Shown piece after piece: positions 34,401-46,200 of a stretch of 64,000 bases of DNA (position 1 is its first letter; the number at the start of each line of letters is the position of its first letter). Source of the DNA: Tubulanus polymorphus (Eukaryota; Nemertea; Palaeonemertea; Tubulaniformes; Tubulanidae); assembly GCF_964204645.1 (NCBI RefSeq), contig NC_134033.1:2105631-2169630 (forward strand). The letters run 5' to 3'. Under the pieces are notes generated by a model. That model did not search any database, was not told the DNA's origin, and saw only the letters and a program-made list of their open reading frames with translations. The translations under genes were made by a program, and so were the position numbers.

Positions 34401-37400
34401 AAGAGTTTGGTGAGGTTGTTACCCCTCAAAATAGTGAAGAAATCTCCGAGTTTGAGATTGATAATACGGCTGGAGTGTCTCAATTTTCGGCAGTAGGTCA
34501 AACTGCAGTTACTCAACATGGAGAAATTATCAAAGACACAGACGTAAATGTCAAAACATTACCACCTGAGTTAGTAACACTGCATGAAGAGTTTGGTGAG
34601 GACGTGGAGGAAATTTCTGAACCGAAAGAAAAAGTTGAAAAAATGAAAACTTTCACTGAACCCGGTGAAATTATTGAGAATTTACCCGAGGAATTCGAAG
34701 CAGAAAGTACAACCGCGATTGGAGGTCAATACGAGTCTGAGGTTGTGTCTGAACACGCTGAAGTGGAGCCCGGTTTAGGGATCGATAATATCGAAGAAGA
34801 GGGCGCTGCTTTAGGTCAACTCGAAGTAAATTTGAAACCTATTCGAGATGAATCAGCAACGAAAGTTTCGCAATACGAAGGAATCAATGAACTTATCGAT
34901 GAACATGAGCCCAGAGCTGTTACAAAGACACCAACAGAAGATGAAATCGGGGTGAAAATTGAATCTGAATTCAGTAGGAAATTTATAGCATCAACTCCTC
35001 AGACGTTCGGACGAAGAAAATCGACAAGAGTTCCATATCCATCGATGAAAGTGTCTACAATTGTTCCTAAGGTGCAGCAGACGGCCTCTGAGCAGACGGC
35101 TACTGAGCAGACGGCTACTGAGCAGACAGCTCCTGAGCTGACGGCTTCCAAGCAGACGGCTTCTGAGCGGACGTTTACTGGGCAGACGGCTGCTGAAGAG
35201 GTTGATGATGATTCGTCTGGTGCCTTACCCCGGAATCAGATTATGACGAATGAAGGCAATGTTTTTGAAGAAGAACCGCTTGAAATCGAACTCGGACAAT
35301 TAACAACTGTTGAAGAATCTGAATCAGATTTAGGAACGACTGTTGCATCATCGCGTGTGAAATCCTCGACAGTAGCGTGTAAGGTCGAGAACTCAGAAGA
35401 ATCTTGCGTCGCTGAGTCGAAATCCCCGATTCCGACGGCGATCGGCTACTGGTCTCTAAACCGAGCGGCAGACGGCACGAGAGATCTGTCCGGAAACGAG
35501 CACGATATGATCGCTGCGGACGGCGCCGCGCTTGTCGAAGGTTGCGGACCCCAGCGTAACTGGACATACTACGAACTCGCCGGCTCGGGACAATACCTGA
35601 AAATCGTCAACGACGACTCCGCTTTGACGATGAACCGGAGAAACTTTACGTTCGTCGCGTATTTCAAATTCGAGAAGCCGTTACGCGACGCGCCGTTGTT
35701 CGAATGGTACGAAGCAACGTACGGGGTTCACGTTTGGATCGTGAACGGTCGATTTTACGTGAATCTGTTGAGCGTCGAGCGCACGACAATGACGACGGCG
35801 ACTCGGTTCTACCACGGCGCCCCGGTCATCCCCGACGTGTGGACTTTCGTCGCGCTCACCTACGATCGTTCCATCGGTCGAATGAAGTTCGTCATCGACG
35901 GCGCCGTCGAAACGCACGACGTCGGCGTTTACGAAATCGATACCGCCGGCGACATCTATATCGGGATGACTCCCGGTCGTCTGCCGTCCCTGCACGGTGG
36001 CGTCACCTGTGTGCAGCTGTACGATGTCGCCCTCAATTCGCAGAAACTTCGACGTATCAGATGGAAATGTCAGCGAGGTAAGTTTTCGATATTAACAAGA
36101 TAATTCACTTAATTCGGATCACTAATTTTGCGTACTTGAAATATCAGGTGTATGTGATAAATGGACGACTTCTTGATTCAATTAGTTAAGAAAATGGCAA
36201 CATTCTCGGCCAGACTGAATTCAAATTTGAAATTCTACTTTCAATCTCTGTTGGGCAAAACTTTCTTACTCTAGTTCGAAAATTTTGAAGAAAAGTCAAA
36301 TCAGATTCGTAAACCCTTTTGAGTCCAGTTTTGACACTAAACTGTAGAACTGGGATTAATTTGAAGATCGATGATTTTTGTTGCAGATCAAATGTTGTCT
36401 CGTGCCGTCCCGAAAACAACGACTATCTCCGAAAGACGTCAGTCTGCCACAACCAGACATCCGTCTGCCACAACCAGACATCCATCAGCCACGAACACAC
36501 ATCCGTCTGCCACAACTGAACATCCCTCTGCCAAGACTAGGCATCCATCTGCCAAAACTAAACATCCGTCTGCCACAACCAGACATCCGTCTGCCACAAC
36601 TAAACATCCGTCTGCTAAGACAAGGCATCCGTCGGCCACAACCAGACCTCTGTCTGCCACAACTAAACATACATCTGCTACAACCACACATCCGTCTGCC
36701 CCATCAACTTTAACTTCTCGTGTTATCGATTTTATCTACTCAACAATCTGGCCGTTGGTCGATGAAACTTCAAAGAAATCAAGTGAAAACGATGCTAGTC
36801 GTCGACAAGGTCAGATTCCCTCCGATTTTTCTGAAACCGTTGAACCTGAAGAGGGCTCGGGTGAAGACACGGCAACAATTAGAATAGCATCGCAGAGTCG
36901 AACAGAAGAAGGGTCTGGATCGAAAGGATTCTTTGAAAAATCTGATCTGGTGACCGAGAGTATTGAAATACCCGGGACTGAGAGCTATTCTGAATTATGG
37001 ATGGGAAAAAACACAGAAATCAAGGCGGATGAGACAACTGAACTGCTGACTGAGGTGCCGAGCGAGGTTTCGACTGAGGTGCCAAGTGAGGTTCCGACTG
37101 AACTGCCAACAGAAGTACCAACTGAACTGCCAACAGAAGTACCAACTGAACTGTCAACAGAAGTACCAACTGAACTGTCAACAGAAGTACCAACTGAACT
37201 GTCAACAGAAGTACCAACTGAACTGCCAACAGAAGTACCAACTGAACTGTCAACAGAAGTACCAACTGAACTGCCAACAGAAGTACCAACTGAACTGTCG
37301 ACAGAGATGCCAGCTGAGCTACCAACTGAAGTACCAACTGAGGTTCCTAATGAGGTCTCAACTGAGGTACCAACTGAGGTACCAACTGAGCTGCCAGAAC

Positions 37401-40196
37401 TCAGTAAAACAGATTCTTCGATCGGGTTAAGGCAGACAGATTCTTCAAGTGAAGAGACCGTTCAATCTACCCTTGCTGCTGCTGCTGCACTAACTGACTT
37501 GGATAAACAAACAGGTTTGTTCAGCATTTCATGAATATTTTTGATGATTTCTATGCCTAAAGAGAACCAAATTTTTCACAAATAAGATTAACTCCTAAAT
37601 TCATTAGATAAACTGAAATGACAAAGAAATTGAGTCAAGTTAAGAACTGAAAATCTTTTTTGAAACTTGACTCTCATTTACTCCTTCTTGAGAGAACTTT
37701 CAGGTCCTTTAGATTAGCAAATTATGGGGCTCTTAACTAAGAAAAGTATTTCTTTAAATATGTGAAAACCTTTTCTCCGAATTGCCATCAGCCTTAGAAA
37801 GAAATCTTTCTCTTTTTTCAGGCGCTGATTTACAAATCGATCCTGTCAGTAAATTGATACTAGTTTTGGACGCTTCAGACGGCGTCGGGGCTCGCAATTT
37901 CAAAACCGTAAAAACCGTCGCCGAAGACCTCGCGAAAATATTCTTGCGTCGTTTCGTGCAATCGCAGATCGGCGTCGTGACGACCGGTCGGCAGACGCAA
38001 CTCGCCGTCCGTCTGTCGTCGGGAGCAGACGTAATCGCGGCGCTCGAGCGAAACGTTTCGTTCGTCGGCGGAGAAATCGATTTTCTGCGCGCGGCGAAAA
38101 TTCTCTACGAGCAACTGTTCAATCCGGTCGACGAGATGAAAAACACGCTCGAAGAACTCGCCGGTCACCACGGCGACAACGGGAAACTGCGACGAGTGTT
38201 GGATTTGTTGCAGACGCGCGAGCAGACGCGGCACCAGGGGGCGCTTTCGCACGTCAATCGACTGGCGGTGATTTTCACGTCGACAGTCGAACGGTCGAAT
38301 CAGGTACGAACGAAAAATCATCGATTTGTTCAGAAATCGGAGAAAACTGATTAAATTTCTATATAAACCAGCAGCCTGGACCCAGAGTCTGTACCCCACC
38401 CACCCCCAGTCAGTACCCCAGCCTGGACCCAGAGTCTGTACCCCCCCACCCCCCAGTCTGTACCTATCCTGCAAAAACTGATCATACAGAACCTCACCTG
38501 AGACAAGTTTTCTATTTTGCGTTTGTAGCAGGTGAATCTGATGTCGGCCATGTTACGAGACGTCGGCGTGCACTTCATTATCATCGCTATCGGAGACATC
38601 CATCGCGGCGGCGGCGGCAACCGCAACAATGTGAAATTTCTACACGATATCGCTGGAAAAAGCGACAATTTAATCATCGCGAGAAATTACGTGAATTTAG
38701 CGACGATGACTTCTCTAATTTATTCGCGGATAACAGACGGTCAGTCGCGATTCACGACAATCGCGGCCCAGTTTCACGAAAAAGTTTAAGCCTAAAACGG
38801 TTTAGTTTGAATTGTTCTCATTGAAAACATGAAGTAACCAATGACAATTACACCTAAAATTTGAGATAAACTTTTTTGTGAAACTGGGCTGACAACCAGA
38901 GTTCGATGTAATGGATTAAAAACACTCGCCCGTCGGGCAAGTATATCTGAAATTTCGCTCGCCCCCTCAAATATCAACTTGCCCTATATAATGCGCAAAA
39001 AGCTTTGAGACGTAAAATTGCACTAGCTCGGCGGACAAGTGATAACGATAACCTATTTGCCCTGATGAGAATATACTTATACCGGGCAATCGGACAAATG
39101 CTTAGATCAGACCCTGAGAAATACTTAAAAGTCAAATTGATCAGGGGTGGATCCAGAGGTGGATCCATTGGCCATTTTCGAAGGACTTGTAACATCCCAA
39201 AAGGGTTATTTGGTGTCCAAAAAGGCAATATAAAGCACACTCCCGTGCGTAATTTGTAATCAAATCGTTTCTATAACTGCTGGGTCTGTTATTGTTAGTT
39301 TGATCATGATTGTTTTAAAAAAGTAACGTACTTATAAGCCCAGCAGAAATTAAAAACAAGGTATCAATTTAAAAAAAATGTTTTTGCCTTACAGTTCTGC
39401 AGTGTCCGAGTGGTTACTACAAGGACGGCACATCTTGTCAAGGTCTGTACGAACTATGCGTATGATAACATTAAATCAAATAAGAGATGAGTTTTAGAAA
39501 TTGTTTGTTTTGTTTTTTACAGCTGAAGAAGTGAGTGCGTATTTCTGTCAGTATCGAGATGGAACCCGATACGCTGCCGGTTCCACGTGGACAGCTCAGT
39601 GTTTATCGTGGAAGTGTGACCCGAACGGAGGCACCATTCAACAAATACGTAAGTTTCGCATTGAGATCTTTCTGAACCCAGTTCCACAGTTCTGGACCCA
39701 GTTTCACAGTTCTGAACCCAGTTCCACAGTTACTGGACCCTGTTCTACAGTAAATATTTTTCCAAATCGACAGGACCCAGTTCCACAGTTCTGGACCCAG
39801 TTCCACAGTTTTGAACCCAGTTCCACAGAAACTGGACCCAGTTCCACAGTTTTGGACTCAATTCTATGGTTACTAGACCCAGTTCCACACTAAGGCGACC
39901 CAGTTCCACAGTGCAGGAGCATTAAGTTAGTTCTTTTTCAAGTTAGGTGATTCTAAGAGACAAATATGCCTTCAGAACTGTGAAACTGGGTACACATGTA
40001 CTGTGTGTATCATTGATGAATAAATTATGTAAATTTTTCAGGATGCGAGACGGCAGACGGACAATGTTTACAGCTCGGAGAGAAATCGTTCAGTTGCGTC
40101 ATCAATGGAAATCTCTATAGAAACTGTACTTGTGAACACGATAAACAATCTAACTCGGTGCGATACAGGGCTCACGTGTTAAATACTGCCCCCTAG
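31431..40196 (+). CDS. Large secreted protein: EGF-like repeats, acidic stalk, LamG, mucin repeats, vWA, Cys-rich tail
   Basis: Eight exons (31431-31482, 31917-36077, 36387-37514, 37822-38303, 38532-38739, 39395-39442, 39523-39648, 40042-40196) join in phase to 2119 residues. Residues 1-17 form a signal peptide (MEVVLFAGIVCLSFLQT). Eight EGF-like modules follow (about 23-436; C-x4-C-x5-C-x10-C-x-C-x12-C), the first five almost identical. A Glu/Thr/Ser-rich stalk runs to about 1190 with a 62-residue duplication and QTATE repeats. A LamG/concanavalin-like domain spans about 1194-1404 (GYWSLNRAADGTRDLSGNEH to LHGGVTCVQLYDVALN). Exon 3 has seven-residue HPSATTR repeats and TEVPTELP repeats, likely O-glycosylated. 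A vWA-like domain spans about 1781-2010 (LILVLDASDGVG; metal site incomplete). The tail is Cys-rich and partly VWC-like. No transmembrane segment is seen. It probably acts in matrix, cuticle or shell, by inference. I recognise no named orthologue. AATAAA at 40382. Confidence 0.9.
31924..32790 (+). repeat. Coding 141-bp tandem repeat (EGF-like modules)
   Basis: Five near-identical units of 141 bp followed by a sixth that diverges in its second half, all in one exon. Differences are mostly third-position changes (GGTGGGGCG or GGCGGGGCG; TGTTCC or TGTCCC). The reverse strand is also open because the unit is a multiple of three with no stop in that frame. Confidence 0.9.
36445..36710 (+). repeat. 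Coding 21-bp repeat (HPSATTR/K)
   Basis: About 13 copies of a 21-bp unit with CATCCGTCTGCCACAAC encode Ser/Thr/Pro-rich heptads, a mucin-type sequence in exon 3 of the large secreted protein. Confidence 0.9.
37080..37400 (+). repeat. Coding 24-bp repeat (TEVPTELP/S)
   Basis: About 12 copies of a 24-bp unit (ACAGAAGTACCAACTGAACT) encode a Thr/Glu/Pro-rich octad repeat immediately before the vWA exons. Confidence 0.9.
38370..38465. repeat. Short intronic repeat CAGTCTGTACCCC / CCTGGACCCAGAG
   Basis: About two and a half copies of a 43-bp C-rich unit in the intron that splits the vWA domain. Confidence 0.6.
38765..38890. mobile_element. Foldback element, GGGCCCAGTTTCRC family
   Basis: GCCCAGTTTCACGAAAAAGT at the left and ACTTTTTTGTGAAACTGGGC at the right. 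The left end starts 25 bp after the vWA exon donor. Confidence 0.8.
38915..39125. repeat. Dispersed repeat shared with 15745-15990
   Basis: Contains GGGCAAGTATATCTGAAATT, AGCTTTGAGACGTAAAAT and CGGGCAATCGGACAAATGCT in the same order as the TMEM254 intron copy. Confidence 0.7.
39660..39915. repeat. Intronic repeat of CCCAGTTCCACAGTT
   Basis: About ten imperfect units of 17-25 bp, each carrying the CCAGTTCCACAGTT sequence that forms the end of the dispersed foldback family. It begins 12 bp after a donor site of the large secreted gene. Confidence 0.8.
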
Positions 40197-40818
40197 TGTC
40201 CGAATTCAGTACTACAAGCTCTCTCAGGGTCCGAATTCGACAACACTGACCCCTGCCTATCGACGCTCAATTTTCTGTGCAATGTAATTCAACCGTCCGA
40301 AGATTTAGAAATTTTTGTAAAAAGATATTTTGTAAATATTGTTATTAATTTATTGAGTCTTTTTTTGATTTTGTTGTTATGAATAAATTAAGATATTTTA
40401 GTTCTGATTGATAAAGAATTTGTTGTGTTGAAATTGTCTTGTTTTTTTCAAGAGGACAAGAACAGATGGCAAGAGGATGGTCTTTTTTTAAGAGGAGAGA
40501 CTGCTCATGATTTGTCAAACCATCACAATGCCTACATGGACAGACCAACACTGTACACATGATTTAATACTTGTCTTTTTAACTAAAATAAAAAATATAG
40601 GTACATTTAATTAAATTGGATTAATTTCTATTGAAAGGTGGGTTTAAAGTGAGCTTTAGAGACTGGTCCTAAGTTGTTTGATCGGGAAAAAGAACTCAAA
40701 TGAGCCGACGCTGGTTTTCAATCCTGAGGTACAAGGCATTTGACTATAGAAGAAACAATTAACAGAAGAAACAAAAAGAGATTTCAAATAATTACAAAAA
40801 AACATTTTTATTAAGATG

Positions 40819-43129
40819 CTATTTTTTCCCTTCCACCATTATTATGTGATAACCGAATTTCGTTTTAACGGGCGGGTCCGTGTAAACCGGCGCGTTTAAA
40901 TTACTCGTCTGCAAGGCGAAGGCTGCGTCCTGAAACGGTCCTACCATACTACCTCGAGTCATCCAGCCTAAATCACCCTGAAAATAAACATATCAATATT
41001 GTGAGTCTGTGTTGTGGCCGGTCGGGTATAAGCTGACTATAGACTATCTGATTACAAGAGCTTAAATTGGCCTTGAATTGTAAGTTTGGCCATTGTGGTG
41101 ACCATTTAGCTGTGATGACCATTTAGTTGTGAGGTGACCAGTCAGCTGTGTGGTGACTGGTGACCAGTTAGCTGTGTGGTGACCAGTCAGGTGTATGGTG
41201 ACTGGTGACCAGTTAGCTGTGTGGTGACCAGTCAGGTGTATGGTGACTGGTGACCAGTCAGGTGTATGGTGACTGGTGACCAGTCAGGTGTATGGTGACT
41301 GGTGACCAGTCAGCTGTGTGGTGACCAGTCAGGTGTATGGTGACTGGTGACCAGTTAGCTGTGTGGTGACCAGTCAGGTGTATGGTGACTGGTGACCAGT
41401 CAGGTGTATGGTGACTGGTGACCAGTCAGGTGTATGGTGACTGGTGACCAGTCAGCTGTGTGGTGACCAGTCAGGTGTATGGTGACTGGTGACCAGTTAG
41501 CTGTGTGGTGACCAGTCAGGTGTATGGTGACTGGTGACCAGTCAGCTGTGTGGTGACCAGTCAGGTATGAGCTGACTATACACTTTCTGATTAAAAGAGC
41601 TTAAATTGGCCTTGAATCGTAAGTTTGGCCATTGTGGTGATCATGTAGCTGTGGTGACCATTTAGTTGTGAGGTGGCCAGTCAGCTGTGTGGTGACCAGT
41701 CAGGTGTATGGTGACTGGTGACCAGTTAGCTGTGTGGTGACCAGTCAGGTGTATGGTGACTGGTGACCAGTTAGCTGTGTGGTGACCAGTCAGGTGTATG
41801 GTGACTGGTGACCAGTTAGCTGTGTGGTGACCAGTCAGGTGTATGGTGACTGGTGACCAGTCAGCTGTGTGGTGACCAGTCAGGTATGAGCTGACTATAC
41901 ACTTTCTGATTACAAGAGCTTAAATTGGCCTTAAATTATGAGTTTGGCCATCGTGGTGATCATTTAGCTGTGATGACCATTTAGTTGTGAGGTGACCAGT
42001 CAGCTGTGTTGTGACCAGTCAGGTGTATGGTGACTGGTGACCAGTCAGCTGTGTTGTGACCAGTCAGGTGTATGGTGACTGGTGACCAGTAAGCTGTGTG
42101 GTGACCAGTCAGGTGTGAAATGACTCTATTTACTAATTATCTGATGACAAGAGCTTAAACTGGGCTTCATTTGTCTACAGAACCAATATGAGCTTAGAAT
42201 GTTACATAAAATCCCTCACTAATGTAAGAGAGGTCCAATAATAGGTTTCTTTTATTTCTACGTTACACAATTATCCTCTCTGAGTCATATACACGAAAAT
42301 TGGTACCAGTTCCATAGTAAGGAGTTAGGATTTGAGTTATTCATTCATTGAGGATGAACTAATCCAAACTCAAAAAAACTAACTCGAACTCATAACTGTG
42401 TGGAACTGGATCCTGAAGATGATATACAAATTTAATGAAACATTCGCGGAACTTATTTTTCCATTCCTAGATTGGGATTTTACATCAAAAACAAAAATAT
42501 CCCAAAAAAATTTGCTCATTTTCAATATTTCATCTCTTAAGTCAAATCTAATTGGCAGAACTGTGAAACCAGGTCCTGTAACCTACAGAATTCATAATGC
42601 CAATTACATACCCCTTGTCTGGCTTTATCCTCGCTGTACTGAGCAGCGACCTCGTTAAACTTCATCCCGGATTTGATTTTCTCCATCGCCTCCATCACTT
42701 TCGAGTGTTTCTCGCATAAAATGTGCCGCACCTAAAAAAACCAAATCAGAGGGGCATCAAAACTCAAGTGTACGAATCTCGTAAAATATTGAAAAATGAT
42801 ATAGCATGCAAAAGATCATGAAAATATCATATCTAGCCCCGGCCTGGGTTATGAAGGCAGATGAATCGTTGATAACAATTCGAAATCAATTTCTCAATGC
42901 ATTAAACGGATTTTTCAGTTTTTAAAGCTTCCAGAACGGTTTCGTTCGGTAATTAGTGCGATAAACCAGGAAATGAAATAAACCGGCTCCTTACCTTAAC
43001 GGCCGTTCCTCCTTTCGTTTGTTTGCCTCCTTTGCCCTTTTCCTCCTCATCTCCGGCGCCTCCTTTCGCGCCTCCTTTGCCGCCGGCTGCTTTACCTCCT
43101 TTCGCTCCGGATTTTCCTTTCGGAGGCAT
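40819..43129 (-). CDS. PIN4: Parvulin-type peptidyl-prolyl isomerase PIN4
   Basis: Exons 43129-42995, 42731-42612 and 40977-40819 join in phase to 137 residues. PIN4 (Par14) is a cis/trans prolyl isomerase found in nucleus and mitochondria, linked to ribosome biogenesis and chromatin. Residues 1-45 are the Gly/Lys-rich basic tail ([20 protein letters not shown]); the rest is a complete parvulin domain: [49 protein letters not shown] and [16 protein letters not shown], all near identical to vertebrate PIN4. Exon junctions fall at domain edges. An AATAAA on the minus strand lies at 40812-40807. The long second intron (40978-42611) carries a 45-bp minisatellite. The start codon is 130 bp from that of BAP18 on the other strand. 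Confidence 0.97.
41085..42118. repeat. 45-bp minisatellite with higher-order structure in PIN4 intron 2
   Basis: Units contain GTGTGGTGACCAGTCAGGTG and TATGGTGACTGGTGACCAGT. Three blocks (about 41030-41560, 41567-41880, 41883-42118) each open with the same unique leader (GAGCTTAAATTGGCCTT), so the array itself was duplicated. A diverged relative in the other orientation is at 58810-58935. Confidence 0.9.
42306..42414. mobile_element. Foldback element, GGNTCCAGTTCCACAGTT family
   Basis: CCAGTTCCATAGTAAGGAGTT at the left and ACTGTGTGGAACTGGATCCT at the right, in a PIN4 intron. Confidence 0.65.
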
Positions 43130-43259
43130 TTTTCAGAAATCTCGGTGTCTTCGTAACCGGATTTTCGAGAATGTAGGCGGCGCTTCGGTCGAAAATTTTA
43201 GAAATCGACGACAACGAAATCGCGATTATTTCTCGTTTTCAACGCGCTTTAGCTCAACG
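43130..43259. promoter_or_regulatory. Bidirectional promoter of PIN4 and BAP18
   Basis: The two start codons face away from each other across 130 bp rich in TCG and CGA steps. No other gene or TATA box is present, so a shared CpG-type promoter is the simplest reading. Confidence 0.7.
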
Positions 43260-46200
43260 ATGAGTTCAGCGAGCAAGGTAATCATTTCTGTTGATAATAA
43301 ACGTCGTATTTTCTTAGAATTGATAAATATTTTCTTAGAAAATCGATTGGATAAAAAAAATGAGATTAAAATGAGAAATCGCGCTACGTACCGAAACATA
43401 ACGATGAAAATTCAATACTTCAATTTGTCTGAGCTTTGATTCGAAACGTACCAATTTATCAGTGATTGATTTCATATCCTAAATCATTGTTTGTAAACAT
43501 TCATAAGGATTTGGTCTTGCAGCGTCACCTTAGGGACGCCTAAACTGTCTGACTGACAGGTCCTGGGCCCCTGGCGGAATTGCAGAAAAAATTTAGGAGC
43601 TTTAACCTCAAAAAGATAATTTCGAACATTTGTAATTTTCATTATTTTTTATCCTCAAAAATTTAATTTCAAACTTTTTTAATTTTCACCATTTTCTATT
43701 CATTCTAGGTTGGTGAGATTTTCACGGCCGCAGGGCTTGCGTTCAGTAAACTGGGTGAATTGACAATGCAGCTCCACCCGAGCGCAGATGCTCCGCCAAA
43801 GTGAGTATCCCAAGAAAGACGAAATAACTTTTTGAGTTTTCCGGAGTATTTTTTTTGTGTTAAGTGTCATCGGATTAAAAAGTGAAAAATTGAAATTTTC
43901 CGCTTTTAATTTTCTAGTCCGATATTAACCAATTCAAGCATCGAAATAAGTGAAGAAACCAGTTCGAATTATTTCCTATTTTTTGGTCAACATTTGTCTC
44001 AATTTTATGAGATAGGTCTAGATACTAGTTTCTTATAGAACCGAAATGAGCTCATGAAAGATCAAACACTTTACCTACTGGGGCCTTACGATTCCTTATT
44101 GATCGATTCCTTCGAAACTCCTCACAGAAAATGCTTTTCAAGGTGCTTTAAACTCCTTTGATTTGAACGAAATACAGGAAACTGCTTTAAAAATCCTTTA
44201 GATCTCCATCAATTTTGAGAAATTATCAATTAGAAATGTTTGTAGTTGTACTGTAAATTATACCTCAACCGATACGGTTCGTTGGGACCAGGATTTGTTT
44301 TTTCCCCAATCGGGCGGTTTCTGAATTGGAAAGAATTTAGGTAATGTATAGGATAGAAATTTGCTTACGAAACCACTGAATTAATGGTTTACTGAGATAA
44401 ACAAGTCTACTGTAATTGAGATATGAAAATAATGCAGACACTGTTTTGAAATTTGAAAATCTTGAAAACTCCTTATATCCAGGAATGACTGATCTGTAGG
44501 CACCCTGTTAAAATTCTTTATATCCAGGAATGACTGATATGTAGGCACCCTGTTAAAACTCCTTATATCCAGGAATGACTGATATCTGTAGGAACCCTGT
44601 TAAAACTCCTTATATCCAGGAATGACTGATATCTGTAGGCACCCTGTTAAAACTCCTTATATCCAGGAATGACTGATATCTGTAGGGACCCTGTTAAAAC
44701 TCCTTATATCCAGGAATGACTGATATCTGTAGGGACCCTGTTAAAACTCCTTATATCCAGGAATGACTGATATCTGTAGGGACCCTGTTAAAACTCCTTA
44801 TATCCAGGAATGACTGATATCTGTAGGGACCCTGTTAAAACTCCTTATATCCAGGAATGACTCAGCTGTAGGCACCCTGTTAAAACTCCTTATATCCAGG
44901 AATGACTGATCTGTAGGCACCCTGTTAAAACTCCTTATATCCAGGAATGACTGATATCTGTAGGAACCCTGTTAAAACTCCTTATATCCAGGAATGACTG
45001 ATATCTGTAGGGACCCTGTTAAAACTCCTTATATCCAGGAATGACTGATATCTGTAGGAACCCTGTTAAAACTCCTTATATCCAGGAATGACTGATATCT
45101 GTAGGAACCCTGTTAAAACTCCTTATATCCAGGAATGACTGATATCTGTAGGGACCATGTTAAATCTCCTTTTATCCAGGAATGACTGATATCTGTAGGC
45201 ACCCTGTTAAAACTCCTTATATCCAGGAATGACTGATCTGTAGGAACCCTGTTAAAACTCCTTATATCCAGGAATGACTGATATCTGTAGGCACCCTGTT
45301 AAAACTTCTTATATCCAGGAATGACTGATATCTGTAGGCACCCTGTTAAAACTCCTTATATCCAGGAATGACTGATATCTGTAGGAACCCTGTTAAAACT
45401 CCTTATATCCAGGAATGACTGATATCTGTAGGGACCCTGTTAAAACTCCTTATATCCAGGAATGACTCAGCTGTAGGCACCCTGTTAAAACTCCTTATAT
45501 CCAGGAATGACTGATCTGTAGGAACCCTGTTAAAACTCCTTATATCCAGGAATGACTGATCTGTAGGAACCCTGTTAAAACTCCTTATATCCAGGAATGA
45601 CTGATATCTGTAGGCACCCTGTTAAAACTCCTTATATCCAGGAATGACTGATATCTGTAGGAACCCTGTTAAAACTCCTTATATCCAGGAATGACTGATA
45701 TCTGTAGGGACCCTGTTAAAACTCCTTATATCCAGGAATGACTGATCTGTAGGAACCCTGTTAAAACTCCTTATATCCAGGAATGACTCAGCTGTAGGCA
45801 CCCTGTTAAAACTCCTTATATCCAGGAATGACTGATCTGTAGGAACCCTGTTAAAACTCCTTATATCCAGGAATGACTGATCTGTATGGACCCTGTTAAA
45901 ACTCCTTATATCCAGGAATGACTCAGCTGTAGGCACCCTGTTAAAACTCCTTATATCCAGGAATGACTGATCTGTAGGAACCCTGTTAAAACTCCTTATA
46001 TCCAGGAATGACTGATCTGTAGGAACCCTGTTAAAACTCCTTATATCCAGGAATGACTGATCTGTATGGACCCTGTTAAAACTCCTTATATCCAGGAATG
46101 ACTCAGCTGTAGGCACCCTGTTAAAACTCCTTATATCCAGGAATGACTGATCTGTAGGAACCCTGTTAAAACTCCTTATATCCAGGAATGACTGATCTGT

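Noticed and set aside
36439-36691. Minus frames reading VVADGCLV repeats
   Set aside because: Shadow of the 21-bp coding repeat in exon 3 of the large secreted protein.
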